The notes: generated by a model not told the origin, from the letters alone. Shown: positions 7,894 to 14,818, counted from the stretch's first letter. The stretch: 15,273 bases of DNA from Hyphomicrobiales bacterium (GCA_003133345.1 PKXB01000088.1:7146-22418); one strand, 5' to 3'. Numbers and translations are program-made.

Positions 7894-9159
7894 CTAGTCG
7901 GTATAGCGGCGGAAGATCAGCGAGGCATTCGTTCCGCCGAAGCCGAACGAGTTCGACAAAGCGGTGTCGATGTCGCGCTTGCGCGCTACATGCGGCACCA
8001 GATCAATCGGCGTTTCGACCGACGGATTATCGAGATTGATGGTGGGCGGGGCAACCCGGTCGCGGATCGCCAGGATCGAGAAGATCGCCTCCACCGCGCC
8101 GGCGGCGCCGAGCAGATGGCCGATGCAGGATTTGGTCGAGGACATCGAGATGCGGCCGGCGGCATTGCCGACCACGCGCTGCACCGCGCCGAGCTCGATC
8201 TCGTCGCCGAGCGGCGTCGAGGTGCCGTGCGCGTTGATATAGTCGATGTCACCTACCGAAATTCCGGCGCGTTTGATCGCCATGCTCATGCAGCGGAACG
8301 CGCCGTCGCCGTCCGGCGACGGCGCGGTAATATGGTAGGCATCGCCCGACAGCCCGTAGCCGGTCAGCTCGGCATAGATCCGAGCGCCGCGCGCCTTGGC
8401 ATGGTCGAGCGCTTCCAGCACCACCGCGCCGGCGCCCTCGCCCATCACGAAGCCGTCGCGGTCCTTGTCGTAGGGGCGCGAGGCGCGCTTAGGATCATCA
8501 TTGAAACTGGTCGACAGCGCGCGCAACGCCGCAAAGCCGGCCAGCGCAATGCGATTGACCGGGGATTCCGTGCCGCCCGCCACCATCACTTCGGCATCGC
8601 CGAGCGCCACCATGCGCGCGGCGTCGCCAATGGCATGGGCGCCGGTCGAGCAGGCGGTGACCACCGCGTGATTGGGGCCTTTCAGGCCGAATTCGATGGA
8701 GACGAAGCCGGATGCGAGATTGATGATGCGGCCGGGAATGAAGAACGGCGACACCCGGCGCGGCCCCTTTTCCCGCAATGTGACGGCCACATCGGCGATG
8801 CCCTCGATGCCGCCGATGCCGGAGCCGATCATCACGCCGGTATTGGTCTGATCTTCGTAGCTCTGCGGCCGCCAGCCGGCGTCGTCGAGCGCCTGGCGTG
8901 CCGCACACATGGCGTAGACGATGAACTCGTCGACCCTGCGCTGCTCCTTCGGCTCCATCCATTGATCGGGATTGAAGGTGCCATCGCTGCCGTCGCCGCG
9001 CGGGATGCTGCAGGCTATCTGACAGGCGATATCGGAGACGTCGAACCGGTCGATTCTTTTGGCGCCGCTCTCACCCTTGAGCAAGCGTTGCCATGTCGTC
9101 TCCACGCCGCATCCGAGCGGCGTTAGCATCCCCATCCCGGTGACGACGACACGTCTCAT
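7894..9159 (-). CDS. fabF: 3-oxoacyl-[acyl-carrier-protein] synthase II (FabF)
   Basis: FabF condenses malonyl-ACP with acyl-ACP to extend fatty acids and is usually the enzyme making long unsaturated chains such as cis-vaccenate. The 421-residue protein starts MRRVVVTGMGMLTPLG. It has the full Cys-His-His triad: C170 in VTACSTGAHAIG, H311 in NAHGTSTPLGD and H348 in CIGHLLGAAG. It also has the SNSFGFGGTNASL block (402-414). The order of residues and the length match KAS II. It is the last of four consecutive fatty-acid synthesis genes on the minus strand, 100 nt downstream of acpP, so the condensing enzyme sits next to its carrier protein. The assignment is very secure; KAS I (FabB) is less likely given context and length. 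Confidence 0.97.
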   Translation of the reverse strand: MRRVVVTGMGMLTPLGCGVETTWQRLLKGESGAKRIDRFDVSDIACQIACSIPRGDGSDGTFNPDQWMEPKEQRRVDEFIVYAMCAARQALDDAGWRPQSYEDQTNTGVMIGSGIGGIEGIADVAVTLREKGPRRVSPFFIPGRIINLASGFVSIEFGLKGPNHAVVTACSTGAHAIGDAARMVALGDAEVMVAGGTESPVNRIALAGFAALRALSTSFNDDPKRASRPYDKDRDGFVMGEGAGAVVLEALDHAKARGARIYAELTGYGLSGDAYHITAPSPDGDGAFRCMSMAIKRAGISVGDIDYINAHGTSTPLGDEIELGAVQRVVGNAAGRISMSSTKSCIGHLLGAAGAVEAIFSILAIRDRVAPPTINLDNPSVETPIDLVPHVARKRDIDTALSNSFGFGGTNASLIFRRYTD

Positions 9160-9259
9160 GGCCGGCTCCGAGCCAAACTACACGCTCCTACGCTCCACCG
9201 GGGCATAGCCCACAATTCAGCGGCTAATGAAGCGATCGCGCAGCCGCGCAGGCTTTTGC

Positions 9260-9499
9260 TCAGCTTTTAGCGTTCTTTTCGAGAAATTTGACGGCATCGC
9301 CGACGGTCAGGATCGTTTCGGCGGCATCGTCGGGAATCTCGCAGCCGAATTCCTCTTCGAAAGCCATCACGAGCTCGACGGTGTCGAGACTGTCGGCGCC
9401 AAGATCGTCGATGAAACTCGCTTGCTCGGTCACCTTGTCGGGTTCTACCCCCAGGTGCTCCACGACGATCTTTTTCACCCGCTCGCCAATGTCACTCAT
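9260..9499 (-). CDS. acpP: Acyl carrier protein
   Basis: AcpP carries growing acyl chains on a 4'-phosphopantetheine arm. The 79-residue acidic helical protein has the phosphopantetheine attachment serine S37 in the strict GADSLD motif (34-39), followed by [13 protein letters not shown] and the closing helix VGDAVKFLE. Length and motif are canonical. It starts at an ATG preceded by GAGG 8 nt away. The gap to fabG (over 300 nt) suggests its own promoter, as is common for this very abundant protein, although I could not point to a convincing -35/-10 pair. It lies between fabG and fabF, the standard order. Confidence 0.98.
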   Translation of the reverse strand: MSDIGERVKKIVVEHLGVEPDKVTEQASFIDDLGADSLDTVELVMAFEEEFGCEIPDDAAETILTVGDAVKFLEKNAKS

Positions 9500-9750
9500 C
9501 GTTCCAACCTCGTGCGTTTTAGATTTTGGGCTGCGACCGGGATCGTGATCGCAACCATCGCGGTACGGCCTCGTCGTGGCTGACGCTGGCGAGACGGCAT
9601 TTCAAACGCGGAGCACAACTTGTTGCGACTTCCGCCCTCGGCCGCCCCAGCCGGGCCAAGGTTCGGTTACCATACTTCAAATCGGTTGACTAGCGCGTGC
9701 CACAGTACCCGGCTAACCCCCGCAGAGCCAAGCATTTCCGCCTCTTATTT
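9500..9750. other. Non-coding acpP upstream region
   Basis: This is the part of the gap between fabG and acpP not covered by the palindromic repeat that follows. I found no conserved coding frame here. It must hold the acpP leader and probably its promoter, but no box pair stands out. There is no strong hairpin followed by a T-run. Confidence 0.5.
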
Positions 9751-9822
9751 GCGCATGATCTTTCCCGATAACCGGTAGCCATCCCCGATCAAGTCGAGGA
9801 TAAACTTTTCGGGATCATGCGC
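9751..9822 (+). repeat. Palindromic intergenic repeat, copy 1 (long form, at fabG 3' end)
   Basis: This is a 72-nt element bounded by a perfect 10-bp inverted repeat, GCGCATGATC and GATCATGCGC. Its middle contains TCCCCGA-TCAAG-TCGAGGA, a second imperfect hairpin. It matches copy 2 at 62 of 72 positions. Its last base is the G of the fabG TAG stop codon, so it abuts the gene exactly and would fold at the 3' end of the fabG transcript. It resembles the RIME-type palindromic elements known from Rhizobiales; this name is from memory of the family, not a search. Confidence 0.75.
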
Positions 9823-10559
9823 TAAAACATCGCCATGCCACCGTTCACGTGCAGCGTCTGCCCGGTGACGTAGCCGGCCTCCTCGGAGGCCAGAAACACC
9901 GCCGCCGCCGCCACGTCGGCCGGCGTGCCAAGCCGGCCGGCCGGCACGCGGGAAAGGATCGTCTCGCGCTGCTTGTCGTTGAGCTTGTCGATCATGGCGC
10001 TGACGATGATGCCGGGGGCAATGCAGTTGGCGGTGACGTTGCGCTTGGCGTATTCGGCGGCGACCGACTTCATCATGCCCACCATGCCGGCTTTCGAGGC
10101 CGTGTAATTGCCCTGCCCCGGATTGCCGGTATAGCCGACGATCGACGAGATGCCGATCACGCGGCCCCAGCGCCGGCGCATCATGCGCATCACCGCCGCG
10201 CGGGTGAGACGGAATGTGGCGGTTAGATTGACCGCGATCACTTTGTCCCAGGCCTCGTCTGTCAAACTCACGAACAAATTGTCTTGGTTGACGCCGGCAT
10301 TGGCGACCAGGATGTCGAGCTTGGCCATTTTCTCTTCCGCGCTCGGCACCAAGGCCTCGACCGCGTCCTTGTCGGCGAGATCGCAGGGCAGCACGTGCAC
10401 ACGATCCTTCAGTTCGCCGGCGAGCGCATCGAGTACGTCGCGGCGCGTGCCGGAGAGCGCGACGGTGGCGCCCTGGCCATGCAGCGCGCGGGCGATGGCG
10501 CCGCCGATGGCGCCGGTGGCGCCGGTCACCAGCGCAGTCTTGCCGTTGAGGTCGAACAT
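9822..10559 (-). CDS. fabG: 3-oxoacyl-[acyl-carrier-protein] reductase FabG
   Basis: FabG performs the NADPH-dependent reduction of 3-oxoacyl-ACP, the first reductive step of each elongation cycle. From ATG at 10559 the protein is 245 residues. It is a classical short-chain dehydrogenase with cofactor motif GATGAIG (13-19), NAG (87-89) and the triad S139, Y152, K156 (in ISSIVG and YTASK). It ends NGGMAMF. AAGGAG sits about 7 nt before this ATG, and the fabD TGA overlaps it as TGATG, giving tight coupling. The same frame stays open far upstream through fabD, but that extension is out of frame with fabD and has no homology. The stop codon abuts a palindromic repeat. Confidence 0.97.
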   Translation of the reverse strand: MFDLNGKTALVTGATGAIGGAIARALHGQGATVALSGTRRDVLDALAGELKDRVHVLPCDLADKDAVEALVPSAEEKMAKLDILVANAGVNQDNLFVSLTDEAWDKVIAVNLTATFRLTRAAVMRMMRRRWGRVIGISSIVGYTGNPGQGNYTASKAGMVGMMKSVAAEYAKRNVTANCIAPGIIVSAMIDKLNDKQRETILSRVPAGRLGTPADVAAAAVFLASEEAGYVTGQTLHVNGGMAMF

Positions 10560-11506
10560 CAAAAGCTCCTTCCCGCCTTGAACGCGGCGATGTCCTCCGG
10601 GCTGCCGATCGCACTCGCGCTGGCGCCAGCGGCAATGCGCCTGATGAGACCGCTCAGCACCTTGCCGGCCCCCACTTCGTAGAACGTCGCAACGCCGGCG
10701 GCCGCCATGACGGCGACCGACTCGCGCCAGCGCACCGTGCCGGTGACCTGCGCGATGAGCGCTGCCACGATCTCGGCCGGCTCGCTGATCGGCTTGGCCA
10801 GCACGTTCGCCACCACCGGCACCAGCGGCGGCTTGATGCTCACTTTCGCCAGCGCCTGCGCCATCACATCGGCGGCCGGTTGCATCAAGGCGCAATGGAA
10901 GGGCGCGGACACCGGCAGCAGCATGGCACGCTTGGCGCCCTTGGTCTTGGCGATTTCCACAGCGCGCTCGACCGCCGCCTTGTCGCCCGATACCACCACC
11001 TGGCCGGCGCCATTGTCGTTGGCGGCCTGGCAGACCTGTCCCTGCGCGGCTTCGCGCGCGACCGCAGCCGCCGTGTCGAATTCGAGCCCGATCAGCGCCG
11101 CCATGGCGCCGATGCCGACCGGCACCGCCTTCTGCATCGCCTGCCCGCGCAGGCGCAGCAGCCGCGCGGTATCGGCGATGGTGAACGCGCCAGCGGCGGC
11201 GAGCGCGGAATATTCGCCGAGCGAATGGCCGGCGACGAATTGCGCGTCGCGTTTGAGATCGAGACCGGCTTCGGCCTCCAGCACACGCAGGGTGGCGAGC
11301 GAGACCGCCATCAGCGCCGGCTGGGCATTCTCGGTGAGCGTGAGCGTCTCGGCCGGGCCCTCGAACACGATGGCGCTCAGCTTGGCGCCGAGCGCCGCGT
11401 CCACCTCGTCGAACACCTGCCGGGCGGGCGGGAAGCTTGCCGCCAGCGCCTTGCCCATGCCGACCGTCTGGCTGCCCTGGCCCGGAAACACGAAAGCGAC
11501 CGCCAT
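10559..11506 (-). CDS. fabD: Malonyl-CoA:ACP transacylase FabD
   Basis: FabD moves malonyl from CoA to ACP, supplying the two-carbon donor for elongation. The 315-residue protein starts MAVAFVFPGQGSQ, the family's N-terminal signature. It has the nucleophile S95 in GHSLGEYS (93-100), the carboxylate-binding arginine R120 in LRLRG and the catalytic H204 in APFHCALM. It continues to a typical end near YEVGAGKVLSGLIRR. It is the first gene of the minus-strand fatty-acid block and the stop overlaps the fabG start by one base. A GAGGGGG purine run lies just before the ATG. A candidate promoter and palindrome lie upstream at about 11544-11572. The assignment is very secure. Confidence 0.97.
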   Translation of the reverse strand: MAVAFVFPGQGSQTVGMGKALAASFPPARQVFDEVDAALGAKLSAIVFEGPAETLTLTENAQPALMAVSLATLRVLEAEAGLDLKRDAQFVAGHSLGEYSALAAAGAFTIADTARLLRLRGQAMQKAVPVGIGAMAALIGLEFDTAAAVAREAAQGQVCQAANDNGAGQVVVSGDKAAVERAVEIAKTKGAKRAMLLPVSAPFHCALMQPAADVMAQALAKVSIKPPLVPVVANVLAKPISEPAEIVAALIAQVTGTVRWRESVAVMAAAGVATFYEVGAGKVLSGLIRRIAAGASASAIGSPEDIAAFKAGRSF

Positions 11507-11543
11507 GCCCCCTCACAACCTTGTTTTTTGCCGGAATCAGGCC

Positions 11544-11572
11544 GAAAGACACCGCAGGACCGGTCCTGTCAA
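11544..11572 (-). promoter_or_regulatory. Candidate fabD promoter with overlapping palindromic operator
   Basis: On the minus strand TTGACA (11572-11567) is followed after 17 nt by a poor -10, TCTTTC (11549-11544), placing a start about 30 nt before fabD. The 14-bp perfect palindrome CAGGACCGGTCCTG (11555-11568) fills most of the spacer and overlaps the -35 by two bases, a typical repressor position. The -35 box is good and the -10 weak, so the promoter call is tentative. The palindrome itself is exact. Confidence 0.45.
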
Positions 11573-11648
11573 GTTATGCACGCTCCGGTAACGAAGCGAA
11601 AAGACTCAACCGCTATGCTGGGTTTTTATTGCCGATAAGGCTCGTTTC

Positions 11649-12044
11649 ATGAGCGAATTGGTGAGCGAACAGGACCTTGCGCGCGCCCGCAGCGATGCGG
11701 CCTTCCGTATGCAATTAATGGCCGGCAATCTCGAACGGCTGCTGGAAGCGCTCAAGCAGATGCGCAAGGTGGACGACCCCAGCCCGGAATCGGCCCGCCA
11801 GCTGCGCGAAGGCGTCGATCTCGCGGTAAAGCTGGCCGACCGCCCAGAGCCGGTGACCCCGCGGCGGTCTGACCGCTCGCGTCGAGATGGGGCGTTTTTG
11901 GTGGCGCGTGATCTTGTCCGAAAACCGGTGCCCATCCCCGATCAAGTCGAGGACAAGCCTTTCGGGATCACGCGCTTTTGCTTGCCTTTTTCGGCCCAAT
12001 CCGCCTATAACCCGCGCGTTCCGTCGATCCTGGTTGGGAGCTGA
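11649..12044 (+). CDS. Small hypothetical protein with a C-terminus partly encoded by a palindromic repeat
   Basis: I recall similar short conserved proteins in Rhizobiales at this place but no named function. The ORF encodes 131 residues. Residues 1-66 look like a real protein: soluble, helical, with SEQDLARARSDAAFR, LERLLEALKQMRK and ARQLREGVDLAVKLADR. Residues 67-85 are Arg/Pro-rich. Residues 86-109 are read exactly from palindromic repeat copy 2 (72 nt, 24 codons, in frame). The last part runs through the likely rpsF promoter. So the N-terminal half is probably the ancestral gene, and the tail is either an acquired extension or meaningless read-through. AAGG precedes the ATG at a rather long 10-nt spacing. 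It is divergent from fabD across 142 nt. Confidence 0.6.
   Translation: MSELVSEQDLARARSDAAFRMQLMAGNLERLLEALKQMRKVDDPSPESARQLREGVDLAVKLADRPEPVTPRRSDRSRRDGAFLVARDLVRKPVPIPDQVEDKPFGITRFCLPFSAQSAYNPRVPSILVGS
11904..11975 (+). repeat. Palindromic repeat, copy 2 (long form, inside a coding frame)
   Basis: This 72-nt element is bounded by the exact 10-bp inverted repeat GCGCGTGATC and GATCACGCGC. Compared with copy 1, the fifth base and its pairing partner both differ (A:T in copy 1, G:C here), a compensating pair that keeps the stem. The central 20 bases, ATCCCCGATCAAGTCGAGGA, are identical in the two copies. It lies in frame in the upstream hypothetical gene and ends 6 nt before the rpsF -35 box. 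Confidence 0.78.
11982..12011 (+). promoter_or_regulatory. Candidate sigma-70-type promoter for the rpsF cluster
   Basis: TTGCCT (11982-11987) and TATAAC (12006-12011) are separated by 18 nt. With flanking bases they read CTTGCC and CTATAA, close to the alphaproteobacterial housekeeping form (CTTGAC, CTATAT). A start near 12018 would give a leader of about 185 nt before rpsF. Confidence 0.55.
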
Positions 12045-12055
12045 ACGGACGGCCG

Positions 12056-12151
12056 GTTTTCTTCGAGAAAAGAGGAAAAACGGTAGGGCCAGTGGGCCCG
12101 TCGTCCCGTGTTCCCGCCTTCAGAGCATTCGAGCCTTTCCCGAAGGGCTCG
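12056..12151 (+). promoter_or_regulatory. Structured rpsF leader, candidate S6:S18 autoregulatory element
   Basis: Three hairpins can be drawn. TTTTCT-TCG-AGAAAA lies at 12057-12071 and GGGCC-AGTG-GGCCC at 12086-12099. The most notable is at 12130-12151, where CGAGCC pairs with GGCTCG and the stem continues through a G-U and two U-A pairs to a CCCG loop. Known S6:S18 mRNA-binding structures expose a CCG trinucleotide that mimics the 16S rRNA site. The CCG in the loop and the position ahead of rpsF-rpsR fit that idea, but this is inference. Confidence 0.4.
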
Positions 12152-12203
12152 AGGGGCTAGGCGCCAGGATCGAGGACATGGGTAAACAAGGGAAAGGCAT
12201 TTC

Positions 12204-12647
12204 ATGCCGCTATACGAACACGTCTATCTCGCGCGCCAGGACCTGAGCACGCAGCAGGTCGAGGAATTGACCGCCAAGCTGTCCGGCGTCATCGCCGAGG
12301 GCGGCGGCAAGATCACCAAGACCGAATATTGGGGGATGAAGTCCCTCAACTACCGCATCCGCAAGAACCGCAAGGCGCACATGACGCTGCTCAATGTCGA
12401 CGCGCCGCCGGCGGCGCTCAACGAGATCGAGCGCCAGGAGCGGCTCAACGAAGACGTGCTGCGCTACCTCACCATCAGGGTCGAGGCGCACGAGGACGGC
12501 CCCTCCGCGATGATGCGCAAGTCCGATCGTGACGATCGCGGCGAGCGTGGCGACCGCGGCGATCGTGGACGCGGTGAACGCCGCCCGCGGCGCGACGAGG
12601 CCGAAGACGACGCCGGGCCCGCGGCGGTCGCAGCGGTGGAGGAATAG
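12204..12647 (+). CDS. rpsF: 30S ribosomal protein S6
   Basis: S6 binds the central domain of 16S rRNA as a heterodimer with S18, encoded next door. The 147-residue protein opens [15 protein letters not shown] and has the S6 core with [22 protein letters not shown] (33-54), then [11 protein letters not shown] and [14 protein letters not shown]. After about residue 106 comes a charged low-complexity tail with Arg-Gly-Asp type repeats ([17 protein letters not shown]) ending in acidic residues. This is longer than the E. coli protein (about 131-135) but is usual for rhizobial S6. AAAGG lies 6 nt before the ATG. The stop is 3 nt before rpsR, so the two are co-transcribed and probably coupled. The assignment is very secure. 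Confidence 0.98.
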   Translation: MPLYEHVYLARQDLSTQQVEELTAKLSGVIAEGGGKITKTEYWGMKSLNYRIRKNRKAHMTLLNVDAPPAALNEIERQERLNEDVLRYLTIRVEAHEDGPSAMMRKSDRDDRGERGDRGDRGRGERRPRRDEAEDDAGPAAVAAVEE

Positions 12648-12650
12648 GCC

Positions 12651-12917
12651 ATGGCATTCGGATCATCCCAAGGTGGCGGTGGTGGCAGCGGCGCCCGCCG
12701 TCCGTTCTTCCGCCGGCGCAAGACCTGTCCGTTTTCCGGCGCCAATGCGCCGAAGATCGACTACAAGGACGTCAAGCTGTTGCAGCGCTACGTGTCGGAG
12801 CGCGGCAAGATCGTACCGAGCCGCATCACCGCGGTGTCGGCCAAGAAGCAGCGCGAATTGGCGCAGGCGATCAAACGCTCGCGCTTCCTCGGCTTGCTGC
12901 CTTATGTCATTCGCTGA
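12651..12917 (+). CDS. rpsR: 30S ribosomal protein S18
   Basis: S18 pairs with S6 on the small-subunit platform. The 88-residue basic protein has a Gly-rich N-terminus ([10 protein letters not shown]), then [12 protein letters not shown] (about 19-30). The core follows with [40 protein letters not shown] and the closing [16 protein letters not shown], inside the end of rpsF, provides the ribosome site. It follows rpsF by 3 nt. The TGA stop lies inside a 9-bp hairpin, and a palindromic repeat follows 40 nt on, so transcript levels of the downstream genes may differ. The assignment is very secure. Confidence 0.98.
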   Translation: MAFGSSQGGGGGSGARRPFFRRRKTCPFSGANAPKIDYKDVKLLQRYVSERGKIVPSRITAVSAKKQRELAQAIKRSRFLGLLPYVIR

Positions 12918-12934
12918 TCCGCTGCGCGGATCAG
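12914..12934 (+). terminator. Hairpin overlapping the rpsR stop codon
   Basis: CTGATCCGC (12914-12922), a TGC loop, and GCGGATCAG (12926-12934) form a perfect 9-bp stem with the rpsR TGA in its 5' arm. It is followed by TTGCGTGATT, not a run of T, so it is an atypical terminator at best. It may instead protect the rpsF-rpsR mRNA or attenuate read-through to the DUF2232 gene. Confidence 0.45.
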
Positions 12935-12956
12935 TTGCGTGATTAGGTAAACTTCG

Positions 12957-13005
12957 GCGCATGATCCCGAAAAGTGGGAACCGGTTTTCGGATAAGATCA
13001 TGAGC
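12957..13005 (-). repeat. Palindromic repeat, copy 3 (short form)
   Basis: This 49-nt element is in the opposite orientation to copies 1 and 2. The outer arms GCGCATGATC and GATCATGAGC pair with one mismatch, and CCGAAAA with TTTTCGG form an exact 7-bp inner stem. It shares the outer parts of the longer copies (including CCGAAAACCGGT on the minus strand) but lacks about 23 nt of their middle. It sits in the rpsR-DUF2232 gap. Confidence 0.75.
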
Positions 13006-13093
13006 AAATGAAAACGAGGCTGGCGGGGTCACCCCGCGAGCCGATGGTTGGGGCGGATATCCGTCTCTAACCGCTCGAAGAGCGGGACAGCTC

Positions 13094-14068
13094 GTGATGA
13101 TGCAATTCGGATTGATCGGTATCGGTGCCGGCGCCGCGGCGGCTTTGCTGTTCGCCTCGGTGACCTCGGGCGCGTGGCTGTCGATTCCGCTGTTCTATCT
13201 GGCGCCGCTGCCGATCATGCTCGCCGGGCTCGGCTGGAGCCATTGGGCGGCATTGATCGCCGCGTTGACCGGCGCGCTGGCGCTCGCGGTTGCGTTCGGC
13301 CCGGCGTTCTTCTTCAGTTTCCTGGCCGGCGCCGGGCTGCCGGCCTGGTGGCTCGGCTATCTCGCGATGCTGGCGCGTCCGCTCGGCAACGGCGGCGCCG
13401 CAGCGCTCGAATGGTATCCGCCCGGCCGGCTGGTGGTATGGGCGGCCGTTCTCGGCGGACTGGTCGTGGTGGTTGCCATCCCCAATTTTGGCTTCGATGC
13501 CGAGAGCTTCCGCGCCGGCCTGCGTCAAGCGCTGACGCATATCCTGCGCGTGGACACCGAGGTGCCGACGAATGCCCCGCTCACCACGCCCGGTGTGTCC
13601 AATACCAGCCGGCTGGTCGACTTCCTGGTGGCCGCCATTCCGCCGGCGGCGGCGGTGCTCGCCACCATCACCAACGTGCTCAATCTGTGGCTCGCCGCGC
13701 GCATCGTGACGTTTTCCGGCCTGCTGAAGCGGCCGTGGCCGCCGCTCGCGGCCATGACGTTTCCGCGCACGCTCGCGGCGGCGCTCGCGATCGCCGTCGC
13801 CTTGAGCTTTGTCGGCAGCCTGATCGGCATCGTCGCCGGCGTCGTGTCGGCCAGCCTGCTGATGGCCTATGGCGTGCTCGGCTTCGCGGTGCTGCACGCC
13901 ATCACCCGCGGCATGGCGAGCCGCATCTTCTTACTCGGCGGCGTTTACGCCGCGGTGCTCGTGTTGGGCTGGCCGGTGCTGGCGCTCTGCCTGCTCGGCC
14001 TGATCGATGCGGCCATCGATTTGCGCGCGCGCATCGCTCCCACGCGCGGACCCCCGGCCCACACCTGA
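13094..14068 (+). CDS. DUF2232 family polytopic membrane protein
   Basis: Function is not known. The 324-residue protein is strongly hydrophobic with about eight predicted helices, including around residues 5-25, 28-47, 50-75, 77-95 and 113-130, then a soluble loop with [13 protein letters not shown] (about 152-164). More helices follow at about 178-200 and in the C-terminal third ([20 protein letters not shown] and beyond), ending in a short hydrophilic tail. DUF2232 proteins occur between rpsR and rplI in many alphaproteobacteria, so the context supports the family call. The start is GTG at 13094 with GGGA 6 nt before it, or ATG at 13097 or 13100; these differ by only one or two residues. 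It is probably part of the ribosomal transcript. Confidence 0.82.
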   Translation: MMMQFGLIGIGAGAAAALLFASVTSGAWLSIPLFYLAPLPIMLAGLGWSHWAALIAALTGALALAVAFGPAFFFSFLAGAGLPAWWLGYLAMLARPLGNGGAAALEWYPPGRLVVWAAVLGGLVVVVAIPNFGFDAESFRAGLRQALTHILRVDTEVPTNAPLTTPGVSNTSRLVDFLVAAIPPAAAVLATITNVLNLWLAARIVTFSGLLKRPWPPLAAMTFPRTLAAALAIAVALSFVGSLIGIVAGVVSASLLMAYGVLGFAVLHAITRGMASRIFLLGGVYAAVLVLGWPVLALCLLGLIDAAIDLRARIAPTRGPPAHT

Positions 14069-14132
14069 CGACGAGACATCAGCCAACAACTTAAATTCAG
14101 ATCAACCAAGTTCAGATCAAGGAGTGACGACC

Positions 14133-14798
14133 ATGGAAGTGATCCTGCTCGAGCGCATCGGCAAGCTCGGACAAATGGGCGACGTCGTGCGCGTGAAGGA
14201 CGGTTTCGCCCGCAATTTCCTGCTGCCGCGCGGCAAGGCGTTGCGCGCGACAGCCGATAACAAGTCGAAGTTCGAGTCGATGAAGGGCGAGCTGCAGGTG
14301 CGCAATCTGGAACTCAAGGGCCTCGCCGACACGGTGGCCGCCAAGCTCGACGGCAAGACCATCGTGGTGCTCCGCCAGGCCAGCGAGTCCGGCCAGTTGT
14401 TCGGCTCGGTGTCGCCCCGCGACATCGCCGGCATGCTCAATACCGACGGCGCCGAGGTGAACCGCTCGCAGGTCGTGCTCAACGCGCCGATCAAGACCAT
14501 CGGCCAGTACAAGGTGCCGCTGGCGCTGCATCCGGAAGTCGAGACCATCGTCACCGTCATCGTCGCGCGCAGCGCGGGCGAAGCCGAACGGGTCGCGCGC
14601 GGCGAGGACGTCACGGTGCGGCGCGAGCAGGCCGAGGAAGACGCGGCGGCCGCCTTGGAAGCCGCGGAAGCCTTCTTCGAGCCGGAAGCGGCCAAGGTGT
14701 TGCGCGAGGCAGGGGAGCCGGAAGCCGAAGCCGCGGCCGAAGCGGCGCCGGCGGGCGACGAAAAAAAGCCCGCGAAAGCCGCAAGGAAGAAGAAATAG
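14133..14798 (+). CDS. rplI: 50S ribosomal protein L9
   Basis: L9 binds domain V of 23S rRNA near the L1 stalk and influences reading-frame maintenance. The ATG at 14133 is preceded by AAGGAG 8 nt away, so this start is preferred over the longer open frame from 14007 that overlaps the membrane-protein gene. The 221-residue protein has the N-terminal domain [17 protein letters not shown] with [17 protein letters not shown]. The connecting helix is followed by a C-terminal domain ([31 protein letters not shown]). From about residue 165 there is an acidic Ala/Glu tail ending in a basic [11 protein letters not shown], making it some 70 residues longer than E. coli L9 (149). The assignment is very secure. 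Confidence 0.98.
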   Translation: MEVILLERIGKLGQMGDVVRVKDGFARNFLLPRGKALRATADNKSKFESMKGELQVRNLELKGLADTVAAKLDGKTIVVLRQASESGQLFGSVSPRDIAGMLNTDGAEVNRSQVVLNAPIKTIGQYKVPLALHPEVETIVTVIVARSAGEAERVARGEDVTVRREQAEEDAAAALEAAEAFFEPEAAKVLREAGEPEAEAAAEAAPAGDEKKPAKAARKKK

Positions 14799-14818
14799 GA
14801 CGAAGACGCAGCGCAAGC

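Noticed and set aside
7891..9126. A 411-codon open frame on the plus strand opposite fabF
   Set aside because: It mirrors fabF, which has complete catalytic motifs. The His/Arg/Ala-rich translation is the usual antisense shadow in GC-rich DNA.
9822..11552. A single 576-codon open frame spanning fabG and most of fabD on the minus strand
   Set aside because: Only the last 245 codons are FabG. The upstream part is a different frame from fabD with Arg/Gly-rich, non-homologous translation. FabG has its own ATG and AAGGAG at 10559.
12178..12246. A short upstream ORF overlapping the rpsF start (ATG at 12178)
   Set aside because: It is only 22 codons with no clear ribosome site, and overlaps rpsF out of frame. 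A leader peptide cannot be excluded but nothing supports it.
12529..12590. Short tandem-like GC-rich repeats in the rpsF 3' end
   Set aside because: They encode the Arg-Gly-Asp-rich tail typical of S6 in this order, so they are coding low complexity and not a separate repeat or CRISPR.
13048..14094. A 348-codon frame overlapping the DUF2232 gene on the same strand
   Set aside because: Its translation is Arg-rich and without coherent helices, while the alternative frame gives a polytopic membrane protein with a ribosome site.
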